DNA of 64,000 nt, from NCBI GenBank assembly GCA_973895155.1, contig OZ316896.1:21638001-21702000 (forward strand), in the 5' to 3' direction. The translations under genes were made by a program, and so were the position numbers. Positions within the stretch are counted from its first letter, which is position 1. Each line of letters begins with the position of its first letter. The notes under the pieces were generated by a model. That model was not told where the DNA came from, made no database searches, and saw only the letters and a program-made list of their open reading frames with translations. Positions 22,797 through 33,125 of the stretch are shown here, in pieces. This DNA comes from Marsupella aquatica (taxonomy: Eukaryota; Marchantiophyta).

Positions 22797-25700
22797 CTAG
22801 CTTCGACTATCAACGACTACAATCTCCATTGCATTTTGAATGATTCGTCTTGTTTGTATAGGGAGAGTACTATTTGCCAATAACGCAAAGTTATACGCAT
22901 AAACGATAGTTTCTGCTAGGGACAATTCATCCTCCAGTACTTTGCTAGACGAAGCCTCTTTCTCTGGATAATATCTGCCTTCAATTGCAGACTCTTCCAC
23001 CGAATCCATTGCATACCAAATGATTTTAATCCGCTCCGGGATGTCGTTAATTCTTGTGAGAATCTTAGTCACTTTTGCCATCCAGAATGGTCTTCCCTTG
23101 GGATCCTGATGGGCTGCTACACATATCATTGCAAATTTAGTATTCACCTCTAGATCCTTGAAGTCTCCAATTTCCGTGACTTTTCTTCGACTTCCGGAAT
23201 ACATGACTGTCCTCACACCCACTACTTTATCAACCAAGCTAGGTTCCATTGCTGCTTCCGTAGGATTACTCGGAAGTTCTCTCTGTACGTTTACCTTGGG
23301 CCAACTCCAATCAAAACTCCATTGTGCAGGTTTCAGGTGGTGTTGAATCACTTCTTTTTGTTTGTCAAAAAAACGACCCCACCATAGACGATCTGCGTTG
23401 TCAAAGTAATTGAATCCATCTTCAATTGCTCTTCGATATTTTTGAAGAGTTGACAAATAACTTTGAGCCGCCCGCTCATCTTGTTTCTCAGCATCATTCT
23501 CTTGCTCTTCATTGTCTCCTGTCGCTCCCGTGGCCGACTTCAATGCCATTTGTGGTGCGACCCACATTCCAGATGATGGAATGTACCGAACAAAATCCAC
23601 TGTCTCCCCCCAATCAGTTGTCGTTGAAAGATGTTTGGCATGGAATACGGACCGAGCACTTCCATCTTCGAGTACTCTAGTAATCCAAAATTGTTTTTGA
23701 GCACTTATGCCGTGGAGAGTACGTAGAACCTGACCATCCATATCTTTGTCATTTGTTTGATCCTTGTCTGACACAAATTTCTTGAAATTGGCAACCTCGT
23801 CGACGAAAAATATCTTTGCCGTAGGATTGTAGGATTCCTCTATGATTTCTGAAAGAATGTTCAACCGGAAAGCTTTTCGCTTGTTCAATTTTGAAGAAAA
23901 CTTGCTAAAAATTTGATCAATTTGATCATGGGTGTGCCCCACCAATAGAAACCAACCTTTATTTTCTGGAAAACACCTATCTCCACCAACATATTTAAAT
24001 ATGCCATAAGATATTTATTCTTGTTTTCCCGAGCTGTGTTATCAAGCTGGAGGTAAAGCACTGGAGGAAGCAGACCTTCCCAGGTATTCAGAATATGCTG
24101 GATAACGTGGATGGTCAGGTTGCTATCATTGTGAATATTTGGATAGTTCAAAAAAACATTTGAACTTAATTGTTTGTTGAAGATCAAACAACCCACTACG
24201 TGTACGGGGATGAAATACTTTTCATCCATATTCTTCGGACACCGAATGAAATGAGGTAACTCTGTCTTCTTTTGATCCATTCCATCAATACAGATGCCCA
24301 AATATTTCTCCGGACTCTTGTAACATTTGCTCCGGTGCTTTGCTAACTTCTTCCTCTCGACTGCTTGTGCCTTCCGATGCTCGTTTAGCAATGTTGAGAA
24401 TTTTCCTACAATAATAAAAATGTTTAGGACAAAACATGATAACCGCAATGTTGAACCCTGACAGCGATAAATTTATCAGGTTCAGTATTCAAACACGAGA
24501 CCGTAATGATAAACCCTGACAACGATAAATTTATCGGGTTCAGTATTCAAACACAAGACCGTAATGAAATACTGTGACAACGATAAATTTATCAGGTTCA
24601 GTATTCAAACTGTTCAAACGATATATTCACTCACATGGCCAAAGAAGAAGCACATGAATACTCAACCCGATAAAATTATCGGGAGTAACACACAGGTTTA
24701 GAAACTTACTCTTTTCTACTTCGAGTGTTGCCTTGTCACGGAGTGCTTTGAATTCAGTACACAGGGCGCAGGTGGAGAAACGGCTCCTTTTAGGGATGCG
24801 CACGCGAGGAAACTTCTTGTTCCAAATGCGAAGAAACCACGAATATGTCATGCCTTGTTCTTGGCGCATTAGAGTTTCGGACTGGAAGGCATCAAAAACT
24901 TCAGTTTTTGTCCAATTGTCAGGTAAATGAAAGATATCCTTGTTGGGGAGACTCTCGACATTTGTGGAAAAAAAATCATCCAGCCATTGGACGAGACCAA
25001 GATGTGCGGGTGATTTTTCTCGACAAACTGTACCGATCTGTATCCAAAAAAACATGTTCTGCGAGATTTTTTGGAGACGATTATTTCCTAGTGAAAATAA
25101 TTTCTTAAAACCACTCCAACAAAAGGATCTACCGCTAATTGAGTAACCACTTGCACCAGCATGCCCACCCTTCACACATCCTCTTAGAAGGACGTTCTTC
25201 TCTGGGTAGGATAGCCCATAGTAATAAGTGCGTTGTTTCGTCACGGCTAGCAGACCCAAATTCCTCAGACAGTAATTATCACAACACGAATACTTATGAA
25301 TTTCTCTCATTTTGTTTCTATTCAATTTATCATTTATCACATTGTCTTTCCTAGTAATTCGGTCCCTATCTTTTTTACTAGGCTCATTTGACTTCTCTAC
25401 AACCTGAAATCCGTTCATAATATTTTCGGGTCCTTCAGGTGCCTCGCGAATAGATGCATCACTCTCTGCTGAGCTACCATCCTCTATAGATCTCCTTGAC
25501 GCATTTAGAGGGGCACTGAATAGACAACTATAACTATTCTCTTCGATAGCTCCTTCTAAACATTCAGACACAACTTGTGCTATTATATCAGATTCTCTAT
25601 CTCCTTCCTCATCTTCATCCTGCAATGCACTTGACTCATCTGAAAACACAATTGGACTCCATGGCTCTCTATACATAACCCGAACGCCACTAAGACCTCT

Positions 25701-26282
25701 CCTCGATACTTGGAGCCTGGAACCAATGACAGTCCGCCCTTGAGAACTTGGAGATTCTGGATTCGCACGTGCAGTCCCAACGACTCCGCGAGCTGCTGGA
25801 AAAATGAGCACTTGTTCACCACGATTCCCACGGACCATTCGAGAAAGGGCCGAGTCTGGACTTTGCAGTCCGATTCCCTCGCTTGCTCGCACATCCAGTC
25901 CAGGCAATGCAAAGACCGATCGTCGTATCGGTCTTTGTATTTCTGTGTCCCGATCCTCACCCGGAGACTGAAAGATCCGTCGTTGAACTTGTGTTGAATG
26001 TGGCGACTTGAATGCTGACTGCGATACGCGTATCGGTCGCCGGATACCCTCTCCATAACCCGGGATGGATGGCTTGAAGTGACGTCTTGGACCTAAACCT
26101 GGGATTGAAAGTTTCTCATTTCTTGGCGATGGAACGCTCAAGAGACGACGCTTCTCAGGTTTACTAGGCGACACATAGTAAGCACTGGGCTTAGGACCAG
26201 AACTTGCATCAAAATCTGAGTCAGAGATTTTGGGCACTATTTGCTGTGAGAGAGGTAGAGCTTTAAGTATGCGACTTGGCAA
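22797..26282 (-). pseudogene. Transposase-like protein of the DNA transposon, one frameshift
   Basis: Two exons on the minus strand, 26282-24710 and 24405-22797, joined in phase 1 (codon AGA, giving VEKRKFSTLLNEH). About 1060 aa. The N-terminal 280 residues are low-complexity, rich in Ser, Arg and Pro, and contain short IPG repeats. Then come a Cys/His cluster (YSCCDNYCLRNLG ... GCVKGGHAG) and an RFSTCALCTEFKALRDKA box. Exon 2 has YLQLDNTARENKNKY, a candidate catalytic Asp, and after a 1-nt frameshift near 23955 VGHTHDQIDQIFSKFS. This D...GHTHxxID pattern occurs in large mobile-element proteins of plants and oomycetes (DUF7869-like, RNase H fold), from memory. The tail (PFWMAKVTKIL) may be a small reader-type domain. 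It is the best candidate for the element's own transposase. Confidence 0.65.
24406..24709 (-). other. Intron of the transposase-like gene with four motif copies
   Basis: GTAAGT...TTGTAG on the minus strand. It holds three near-tandem units of about 58 bp (cores 24465-24478, 24523-24536, 24581-24594, plus orientation, TATTCA 7 bp after the core) and one copy at 24668-24681 in the opposite orientation, also with TATTCA at 7 bp. Confidence 0.9.
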
Positions 26283-26490
26283 ACAGCGAGCGACAAGATT
26301 AGGAGAGGATTCAACTGAACTGGAAGGTTAATCTGTGTCTGATTGAGACATGGCTATCCGAGACACTATGGGGCTTTGCATTCCTCCTGCAATCAGGGAA
26401 AACGAAAGGCTCAACGGATAGAATGTTGCTCCAAGAATACAACTCCCAAAACTCTACTCTCGATAATGACGCCAAAAACTTATCGGCGGT

Positions 26491-26505
26491 GGCCCTTTTA
26501 TAGTG
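26491..26505 (-). promoter_or_regulatory. TATA box of the transposase-like gene
   Basis: The minus strand reads ACTATAAAAGGGCC, a good plant TATA box, about 210 bp before the ATG at 26282. Transcription is expected to start near 26470. Confidence 0.65.
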
Positions 26506-26650
26506 TCTGTTGAGGGGTTGGCCCACGTGTCCACTTTTGATTGGCTGTCACCCTAAACGACAAAATAGCAGAAAAGGGTATATTTCTTGGATTTCTAATT
26601 TCATTCTCACACGTGCATCGTGGCAAAATTATATAGTTTTGAAATTGAAG

Positions 26651-26934
26651 CGATAAATTTATCTGATGTTGGTATTGCAAAAGTGGTTCCTTCATATGGA
26701 AGTTGCAATTTGAAATTGAAGCGATAAATTTATCTGATGTTGGTATTGCAAAAGTGGTTCCTTCATATGGAAGTTGCAATTTTGAAATTGAAGCGATAAA
26801 TTTATCTGATGTTGGTATTGCGAAGAGTTTTCTTCATATGGATAGGAATTTTGAAATTTAACCGATGAACCGAAGGATCTTAGTATTGTCGACTAGTATT
26901 TTTGTCGCCCGTAGTTTTTGCGATAATTTTATCG
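26651..26934. repeat. Four motif copies upstream of the transposase-like gene
   Basis: Three tandem units of about 72 bp carry cores at 26651-26664, 26722-26735 and 26794-26807 (CGATAAATTTATCT). A fourth core, CGATAATTTTATCG, is at 26921-26934 with CATTGC 7 bp on. Confidence 0.93.
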
Positions 26935-27439
26935 GACTGCGCATTGCTGTTGAAAGAATGGCATGTTGACTATGGTCACTTGCGGAGGTAACTGGTCAAT
27001 TGCGGACGTAACTGCAAGGTAAGTTTGATGAACCGTGCAGTAATTCTTATCGACTGTGATGTAAAATATTTCTGGTAAATACCCAAAAACTGAGAAAACT
27101 GAGATTGGGTCGGAGCTTTCGTGGCTCAAATCCGGAGTCCAATACAGTTATTGCACTTGGCTTGAAACGTGGATATGGATTTATAGATAAGACCTTTCAT
27201 ATATCTTCGGAGAGCGTGAATATGAGGTTGAGGAGAAAGTTTTTTGGATCTAATTGTTCCTTGATAATATGAATGTTTGTTAGCATGAATTTCATTGGTT
27301 TTGATCATTATTAAATTTGCTGTTTCAATCCGAACTCTGATACGAATTACATTATTTCCCCAAAAACGTGTTTTTGATGAAAAAAACTGCCGATTTCGCG
27401 AGATTCGGTGGAAAATGAAAATACACTTCTCGTTTAGAG

Positions 27440-27471
27440 GAAATAGTTCTTGTTCAGTCCAAAATTGTGTT
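27440..27471 (-). repeat. Right terminal inverted repeat of the DNA transposon
   Basis: Reverse complement begins AACACAATTTTGGACTGAAC. Compared with the left end most differences are G to A or C to T, as expected from deamination of methylated cytosine. Confidence 0.75.
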
Positions 27472-27475
27472 AGTA

Positions 27476-28000
27476 GTTTGTGAACTGCCAGGTCAAGTCA
27501 AACGGGTGGAACACCTTTGTTGGTTCGAGCCGAACGGCGAGGTTGCTCATGAGTTGCCCCTTCCAGCTCCACATATATTTCAGCATCAGAGAGATTCCCA
27601 AGAGGTGGTGAAATGACGGGTGTTGGTATGTCCACAGTAGCATGTGTTGATGAAATGCTATCCATAGGAGCATGTTGTAAAGCCTGATTTGAGTTAGGAT
27701 TCTGCAAATCAACCGGCTGCACTGGATCGGCATCTGATGTTCTAGGTAATGCCAATGACGACGGGAGAAACAATTCAACACACTCATTGTTGGTAATCAA
27801 AGTAGTGTGAAGTGTATCAATGTAGTTGATAGGAGTTTGGCATGGAGACTCATCAAATTGAACGTAAGTAGACCGTACAATCTCATTAGAAGAAGGAAAC
27901 CACACACGGTAATTTAATCCATCGGCATATCCAACCAGATACCCTTTACGAGCACGCGCAACAAATTTTTCCCCACGAGGACGTTTCTCAGGCGGTGTCT
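27476..28000 (-). pseudogene. Copia-2 pol, C-terminal part of integrase
   Basis: Reading minus-wise: PPEKRPRGEKFVARARKGY, LVGYADGLNYRVWFPSSNEI, a variable linker, then RRSARTNKGVPPV followed by TGA (27498). It aligns with the Copia-1 stretch ending RRSTRSNRGVPPPRF. The TGA stands where Copia-1 has CGA. Across the transposon the sequence continues as LLTALPPTLLYSYAAALYPQ (from 15731 down) in the same frame. At about 28000 it is joined abruptly to Gypsy-derived or unknown DNA. Confidence 0.88.
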
Positions 28001-28520
28001 GGGGGGAAAATGTGGTTCTTGAGGAAGCACCGGGCCTATGGCTGCTAGTGTCAAGAGAGAACTTAAGTTAAGATCATGACTACTATTCTAGACTGGGTAG
28101 CAGACACCACAATAAATGGTTCCGTGGATGAAAGCACAACATCATAACCCCTTTCTCCATACCTACGGACTATTGCCTCCTTGGCGACTACCTTGGGTCG
28201 AGTTACAAAACGAATATCTCCCAACGAGAAAGAAACGGGAGGTTCATCGGAGGGAGGTTTGTTGAGATCCATCTCAATACAAGATAAAAATTGTGCAAGC
28301 CCAATCTTGTCCGTAAACTACATAAGGGTATACAATCGGCTCTATTGAATTTAACACCGCAGTTGCAAATGCTTCTCCAAAGTGAAAAGTCATATGCTGA
28401 CGCATGATCTCTTTTTGGAGTACATAAATTCTAATAAGGAAAGGATTGGGGAGAGGAAGAATAGGTACTGGTCTGGGCATTATTGTACTATCAAATATTC
28501 CATCCAACTAATATTCATTC
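28001..28520 (-). other. Unassigned segment between the Gypsy LTR and Copia-2 pol
   Basis: Two short minus-strand reading frames follow each other, 28507-28274 and 28272-28063 (MDLNKPPSDEPPVSFSLGD...). They look protein-like in composition but I recognise no family. They may be the end of a captured gene or an untranslated part of the Gypsy LTR. Confidence 0.35.
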
Positions 28521-29640
28521 TAATGACAAGATATAGAATCATTCAACGAAAAGATCATTCATTTCAAACGAATACTGTGCATTGAATTAACTCTAAGTAT
28601 ATACATACAGATGTTCATCTTAATAAGTTTATCTTCTTTTGAATAAAAACACTATCTGAAGGTCCAACGCGCACAAATTACCATCGACTGAGCTAAGCTC
28701 CAAGCCAGCGTGCATGCGTAGGTCTACTTCATAAGGGTTTCATCCAAAAGGAGCATAGGATATTTGTTGAACACTTTGTATCTCTTTAGGACTTAATAAC
28801 CATCTCCTATCAAATGATAACACTTGAAGGTCCAACTCATACAAAATATCTCTGGCCAAGCCGAAGCTCTAAGCAAGCGTGTATGAGTGGGTCTACTTCA
28901 TAAGGGTTATATTCATAGAGGAGGTCATCAAGTCCAATGGATTCTTAAGGCTTCACAACTTGGTTGATGAAAAATGGGGAGTGAGAGGAGAGAGCCCCTC
29001 TCCTCTTTATTTATAGTGCTCACACCTCAAGCACACGGATCAAGCATGGCACACGGATGGAAGCCATGTGTCACAAATCCAAGGCAAGTAAGTGTGCTAA
29101 TACTGTAATTACGTGAGTGGAACAACTGTAGATAGTACACTATAGCATGCACACTGTAGATCGTACATTGTAGCATGCATACTGTAGATCGTACACTGTA
29201 ACATGCACACTGTAGACCGTACACTGTAGATCGTACACTATAGCATGCACACTGTAGATCGTACACTGTAGCATGCATACTGTAGATCGTACACTGTAAC
29301 ATGCACACTGTAGACCGTACACTATAGCATGCACACTGTATATCGTACACTGTATATCGTACACTGTAGCATGCACACTGTAGGTTTTGCACTGTAGCAT
29401 GCACACTGTAGATCGAATCAATATAGCATGCATACTATAGACCGTGTATAGCATGCACACTGTAGGTTGTGCACTGTAGCATGCACACTATAGACTGCAT
29501 ATGCGAGAATTTAAACTACTATCCTATACTACTAAGCTATACTTAGGAGGGACTTACTAAACAAAGAATCTCCACGACATATCACCCCTACTAAACCTGT
29601 GCAGCCTCCGGTCTGCACCACACTTAATCGTCACCCCTAC
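28521..29640 (-). repeat. Probable 3' LTR region of the Gypsy segment
   Basis: Behind the integrase stop the minus strand has two AGTAGGGGTGA tracts (near 29625 and 29590), polypurine-like boundaries before TG. A minisatellite (about 29125-29500) follows, then a TATA box CTATAAATAA (29006-29015). Two diverged copies of an about 190-bp unit ('ggtctacttcataagggtt') lie at about 28650-28930. The layout U3-TATA-R fits an LTR. The exact ends were not found. Confidence 0.5.
29125..29500. repeat. Minisatellite TAGCATGCACACTGTAGATCGTACACTG
   Basis: More than a dozen copies of interleaved 12-28 bp units containing GCATGCACACTGTAGA and TCGTACACTGTA. Each unit includes short palindromes (GCATGC, GTAC). 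It probably lies in the U3 part of the Gypsy LTR. Confidence 0.92.
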
Positions 29641-29652
29641 TAATCTCTTACT

Positions 29653-31500
29653 TTACTCAATGAATATTTCTTCCTCTTGCTTTTCAGGTTCTTCATCTTC
29701 TTCTTCTTCTTCTTCCTCTTCTTCCTCTTCTTCCTCTTCTCGGTCTGAATCGATGGGATCTTCCTCTAAAAAACGTGTTCGCCTTTTGAATATTTTCACT
29801 CTTTTTCCTGCATAAGGCACACGATGAATTGCTCCATCCAATTCACGGAGAGTGTAAGTGGAATTTGGGTGAGTAGTAACTACTACAAATGGGCCCCTCC
29901 AACGTTGTGCAAATTTCTTGATCGAGGAGTGATCTTGTCCGAGACCGCCTTCAGACACTAAGACCCAATCCTCTTCTTGGATTGTCTTGGGTCTCAATCG
30001 ATGGGTCTTGTCAAAGCGGAATTTGTTAGCCATTCTCTTTTGCTTCAATTGTTTAATGGCGCCTTGGATCTTTGTAGGAGTGTGATCAAACTGCTCTATG
30101 CGACGAAGAATCAAATCCTCTTGAGATACACCATCCTCCCACTCTATTGCCCTCCAACTATTAATGTCTTCTTCTATTGGCATGAGTGGAAGTTGACCAT
30201 TGATCAACTCTGAAGGTGCATATCCTGTTACCGATGTGCAAGTTGTTCTGTGTGCCATGAGTGCTAGGGGAAGGAAATTTGGCCAAAGTGAGATTCTTCC
30301 CTTGCATGCCTTAATCAAGGCATTCACTATTGGTTGGTGTCCCCTCTCACTCTTGCCATTACCTTCAGGATTGTAAGCAGTTGTCAATTTGAGATTCACC
30401 CTAAACTTCCTGAAAAATGCAACTGCTTCCTCTGCATTGAGCTCCCCTCTGTCTGCCCTCATGCGATCAAAGCATCCATACCTTGCAATGATGTCCTCCA
30501 ATACAAATCTACATATCGCCTTGGTCTTATTTGTTGTCAAGGCTCTACCTTCAATGTAAGAGGAGAGGTCCTCAATAGCCAAGACAAGGTACTTGGCTCC
30601 TCTTACTCCTCTCGGCATATGTACCACATCTACAGCCCATTGGTAGTGTAGGGAAAGAGGGTACGTGGGTTTTAGTCCATCTCTATGTTTCACCTTCGAG
30701 TAGAGTTGACACACTTTGCAAGTTTCCACATACTTGCTTACATCTACATACATTCCTTGCCACCAATATAGTCTTCGAATCCTTTCATAAATAGCTTCTC
30801 GCCCCTTATGTCCTGCCACGTCGGAATCATGTAAGTCATGTAAAATTTTGTGTTTCTCTTCATCTCTACCAATGACCCTTAGAAGTATGTGCCCCTTCTT
30901 CTTTGGATGCTTCCAAAGGGATCCACCTCTTACCATGAATTGGTAAGACTTCTTCGGAATTTTGTTGAAGTCTTGCTTACTCCATGTTGAATCTTTTTGC
31001 AACGTGGCAAGGTAACGTCCTATCTGTAACAATTCCCCAGAATAAGCTTCCTCTTCAAACCTCAATTCCCCTTCATCTTCTCCATATGTACTATGAAGGC
31101 ACATTCCTTGGTCCTCCTCGTCCCTATAGCGAGCTCGGGAAAGCATATCAGCTACTGGATTATCTCTCCCAGCAATGTGCTTTAACTCAGGATTAAATAT
31201 TCTGATGAATGATCCATCAAAGCATTGCAATATCTGGAGTATCACAATTGGCTATCATTCCCAACAAGGGTAGGCAATCTGTCTCCAGTATTATATTTGC
31301 TCCTATCAAATAGTCTCTTTCTTGGCGAAGTGCTACCTTCGCACCCCACAACTCTCGTTTTACTTGAGGATAATGCCTCTGTCTTTCTGTAAATATTTTT
31401 GCCCCAAACCGTGCGACAAACCTTTGTCCTTCCTCATCTTGCCCAACTGCCCATCCAGATGCATGAGGACTTGAGTCAATGGTCACAATTATTGGGTCAA
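29653..31500 (-). pseudogene. Gypsy RNase H and integrase
   Basis: RNase H (about 31500-31217) shows VTIDSSPHASGWAVGQDEEG and LETDCLPLL. A frameshift near 31240 leads into the integrase frame (31245-29653, 530 codons). That frame is intact: zinc finger HDSDVAGHKG ... CKVCQLY, core WAVDVVHMPRG (D), RADRGELNAEE (D), NPEGNGKSERGH (E). A chromodomain is not obvious. The C-terminus ends with a run of about 18 glutamates and EEIFIE. A stop (TGA, likely from CGA) near 31503 separates it from the RT frame. Confidence 0.9.
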
Positions 31501-31519
31501 TACCATTGTACTTCAGAGG

Positions 31520-32992
31520 TCATAACACCGGTGAGCTAGTCAAAGCTTCTTTCAATTGTTGCATAGCCTTTGTATGGCCTGCACTCCATACAAACCTCAC
31601 ATTCTTCCTTAGAAGATCATAGAGAGGTTCTGCAATGTGAGCAAAATGTGGTATCCATATTCTGTAGAAGATGCAGGCCCCAAGAAATCTCCTTACCTCC
31701 GAGGTAGTTCTGCAGTTCTCCATATCCTTGATGGCATCCACTTTTGCTTCACATGGTCTTCTTCCATAAGGGCCACAAACTTGCCCTACAACCATGATCT
31801 CTTGTAACCCGAAAGCTGACTTCTCTCCAGATAGAGTTACTCCTACTTTCTTGAGTCTTTGTAGAATAGCTCCCACATCTTGTAAGTGCTCCCACACAAA
31901 CTGTCTTAGCCCATCTCCTCTAAGTGTTTGATCCCTCTCCTTGTACAAACACCCTTTTATGGGGATGTCATCAAGAAAAGGTCTAGTCTTCTCTGGAACA
32001 AACGGTTGCAAAATCCTATTCATGGCATTTTGCATATGGGCCACTGAGTTAGTTGCACCTTGAGGAAGGGTGCACATTCTTAACAACCCTAGTGGCGTTC
32101 TCATAGCAGTAATGTCTCTGCTATCTTGGGCAAGCTGAAACTGATCATACCCTGAGTATAAGTCGCCAATGGAGTAGATTGCTCTCCCAGCAAACTCCTC
32201 AGCAAACTCATCCACCACAGGTCCTGTGCCCACATTCCTTATGGTGACCTTGTTTGGTGGCTGCATGTCTTGAATGAACCTTAGCTTCCCATTCTTCTTT
32301 CTCACCGTGAACCACCGATTTGAGTACGGAGCGTTTGATCTCTCAAGGATTTTAGCATCTAACTTCTCCTTGAGTAACTCCACCAATTTAGGCATCAGTG
32401 CTCGTGGCACAGGAATTGGCTTAAGGTCCCAAGGAACATGTGGAACAGTGAAGATTACCATTGGTGTGATCTCCCTTGGATCAGCACATCCAATCTCTCC
32501 AATGGAAAAGGAAAAGGCCTTTTCATGTTTGATGATCATCTCCTTGAAGGCTCTTTTCTCTTCCTCTAGTAAACCCTTATCACCAATCTTTAATTTGAGC
32601 AACGTCTCCTCAGTGAATTTATGCCCAATCTTAGTACGATCTCTAAGACTTGGCTCCTCCTTTGCTAGGAGCTTGTCCCAACAATCCTTTGCCGACGTAA
32701 TGTCTGCAAGCGTTTGCTGAATGTGAGGTTTGCAAGTTGATAAGATAATGTTGCGAGCCTGGGCAGCACGAGAGTGATAAAGTTCCAGGCGTTCAGCAAA
32801 CTGGTAGTCCTTCTCAGCATCATCCTTGACTGGTTCGGTAGCAGTAGCATCAATGAACTTCCACGCACCTGAAGCCTTGAGGGTTGACGTGCACAGAATT
32901 TTCCAGGTGGAGAAATTCTGGCTACCTTCAAGTTTTGGTATCAGGTGACTATTGTAGCCAATGGAAGAACTACCCATCGAAGCATGAAACAA
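31520..32992 (-). pseudogene. In-frame fusion of Copia-2 gag start and Gypsy reverse transcriptase
   Basis: One open frame of 490 codons. Residues 1-108 are Copia gag (HLIPKLEGSQNFSTWKI ... SAKDCWDKL), matching Copia-1 gag. From LAKEEPSLRDRTKIG onward it is the Gypsy pre-RT and RT region, with YSNRWFTVRKKNGKLRF, SIGDLYSGYDQFQLA, LPQGATNSVAHMQ and the catalytic box as FLDDIPIKG. The joint at about 32669 keeps the frame. The start MFHASMG at 32992 is 134 bp inside the LTR border. Confidence 0.9.
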
Positions 32993-33111
32993 AGGAGATG
33001 TTGGACTTGGAGATAGTAAAGAATTAGAGGTAGTACAATGAGAGCTAGGGAGCGAATGAACTATCGAAGTACTAGAACAAAGTGTAATGTAGTTAGATTT
33101 GAAAAATTAAA

Positions 33112-33125
33112 AATGGCCCATAACC
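33112..33125 (-). promoter_or_regulatory. Primer-binding site of Copia-2 (initiator tRNA-Met internal site)
   Basis: On the element's strand the base after the 5' LTR begins GGTTATGGGCC. Those 11 nt are complementary to the anticodon loop of plant initiator tRNA-Met (GGCCCATAACC) and not to its 3' end. Copia-1 has the same feature over 14 nt. This implies priming from an internally cleaved (half) tRNA, as known for Drosophila copia and yeast Ty5. Confidence 0.75.

Larger units (their letters stand above)
15728..27475. mobile_element. 11.7-kb DNA transposon carrying ParB-methyltransferase, F-box-like and transposase-like genes
   Basis: The element is 15732-27471. The left end reads AACACGATTTCGGACCGACC and the right end, reverse complemented, AACACAATTTTGGACTGAAC; over 32 bp I count 24 matches, and several of the differences are C/T or G/A. 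AGTA flanks both sides (15728-15731, 27472-27475). Removing the element plus one AGTA rejoins the Copia-2 pol frame in the correct phase, which supports these limits independently. Genes: F-box-like (+, 17122-18696), ParB-methyltransferase (+, 18916-22465) and transposase-like (-, 26282-22797), the last convergent with the others. Some 25 copies of a palindromic motif lie between and inside genes but not in exons. All three genes carry breaks, so this copy is inactive. Superfamily is unassigned; a 4-bp duplication excludes the usual hAT and CACTA classes. Confidence 0.82.
28001..32669 (-). mobile_element. Gypsy segment replacing the middle of Copia-2
   Basis: A block of about 4.67 kb with Gypsy RT, RNase H and integrase on the minus strand, then a probable LTR with minisatellite and TATA box. 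The right joint cuts Copia-2 gag at CWDKL and the left joint re-enters Copia-2 pol within integrase. Copia-2 has no sequence for the missing protease and integrase core (about 500 codons by comparison with Copia-1). No 5' LTR, gag or target duplication is seen for the Gypsy part, so this is a replacement and not a clean insertion. Confidence 0.75.

Noticed and set aside
26450-26486. Further motif copy near the transposase TATA box
   Set aside because: Only half-sites (CGATAA and TTATCG) separated by too many bases; the core is not present.
15732-27471. Integrated large DNA virus or Polinton
   Set aside because: No polymerase, capsid, ATPase or protease gene was seen; the inverted repeats are short and the duplication is 4 bp, not the 6 bp usual for Polintons.
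29027-29460. Cys/Tyr-rich ORFs of 125 and 106 codons
   Set aside because: They are translations of the minisatellite; the repeated CACYSVR pattern follows the DNA unit.
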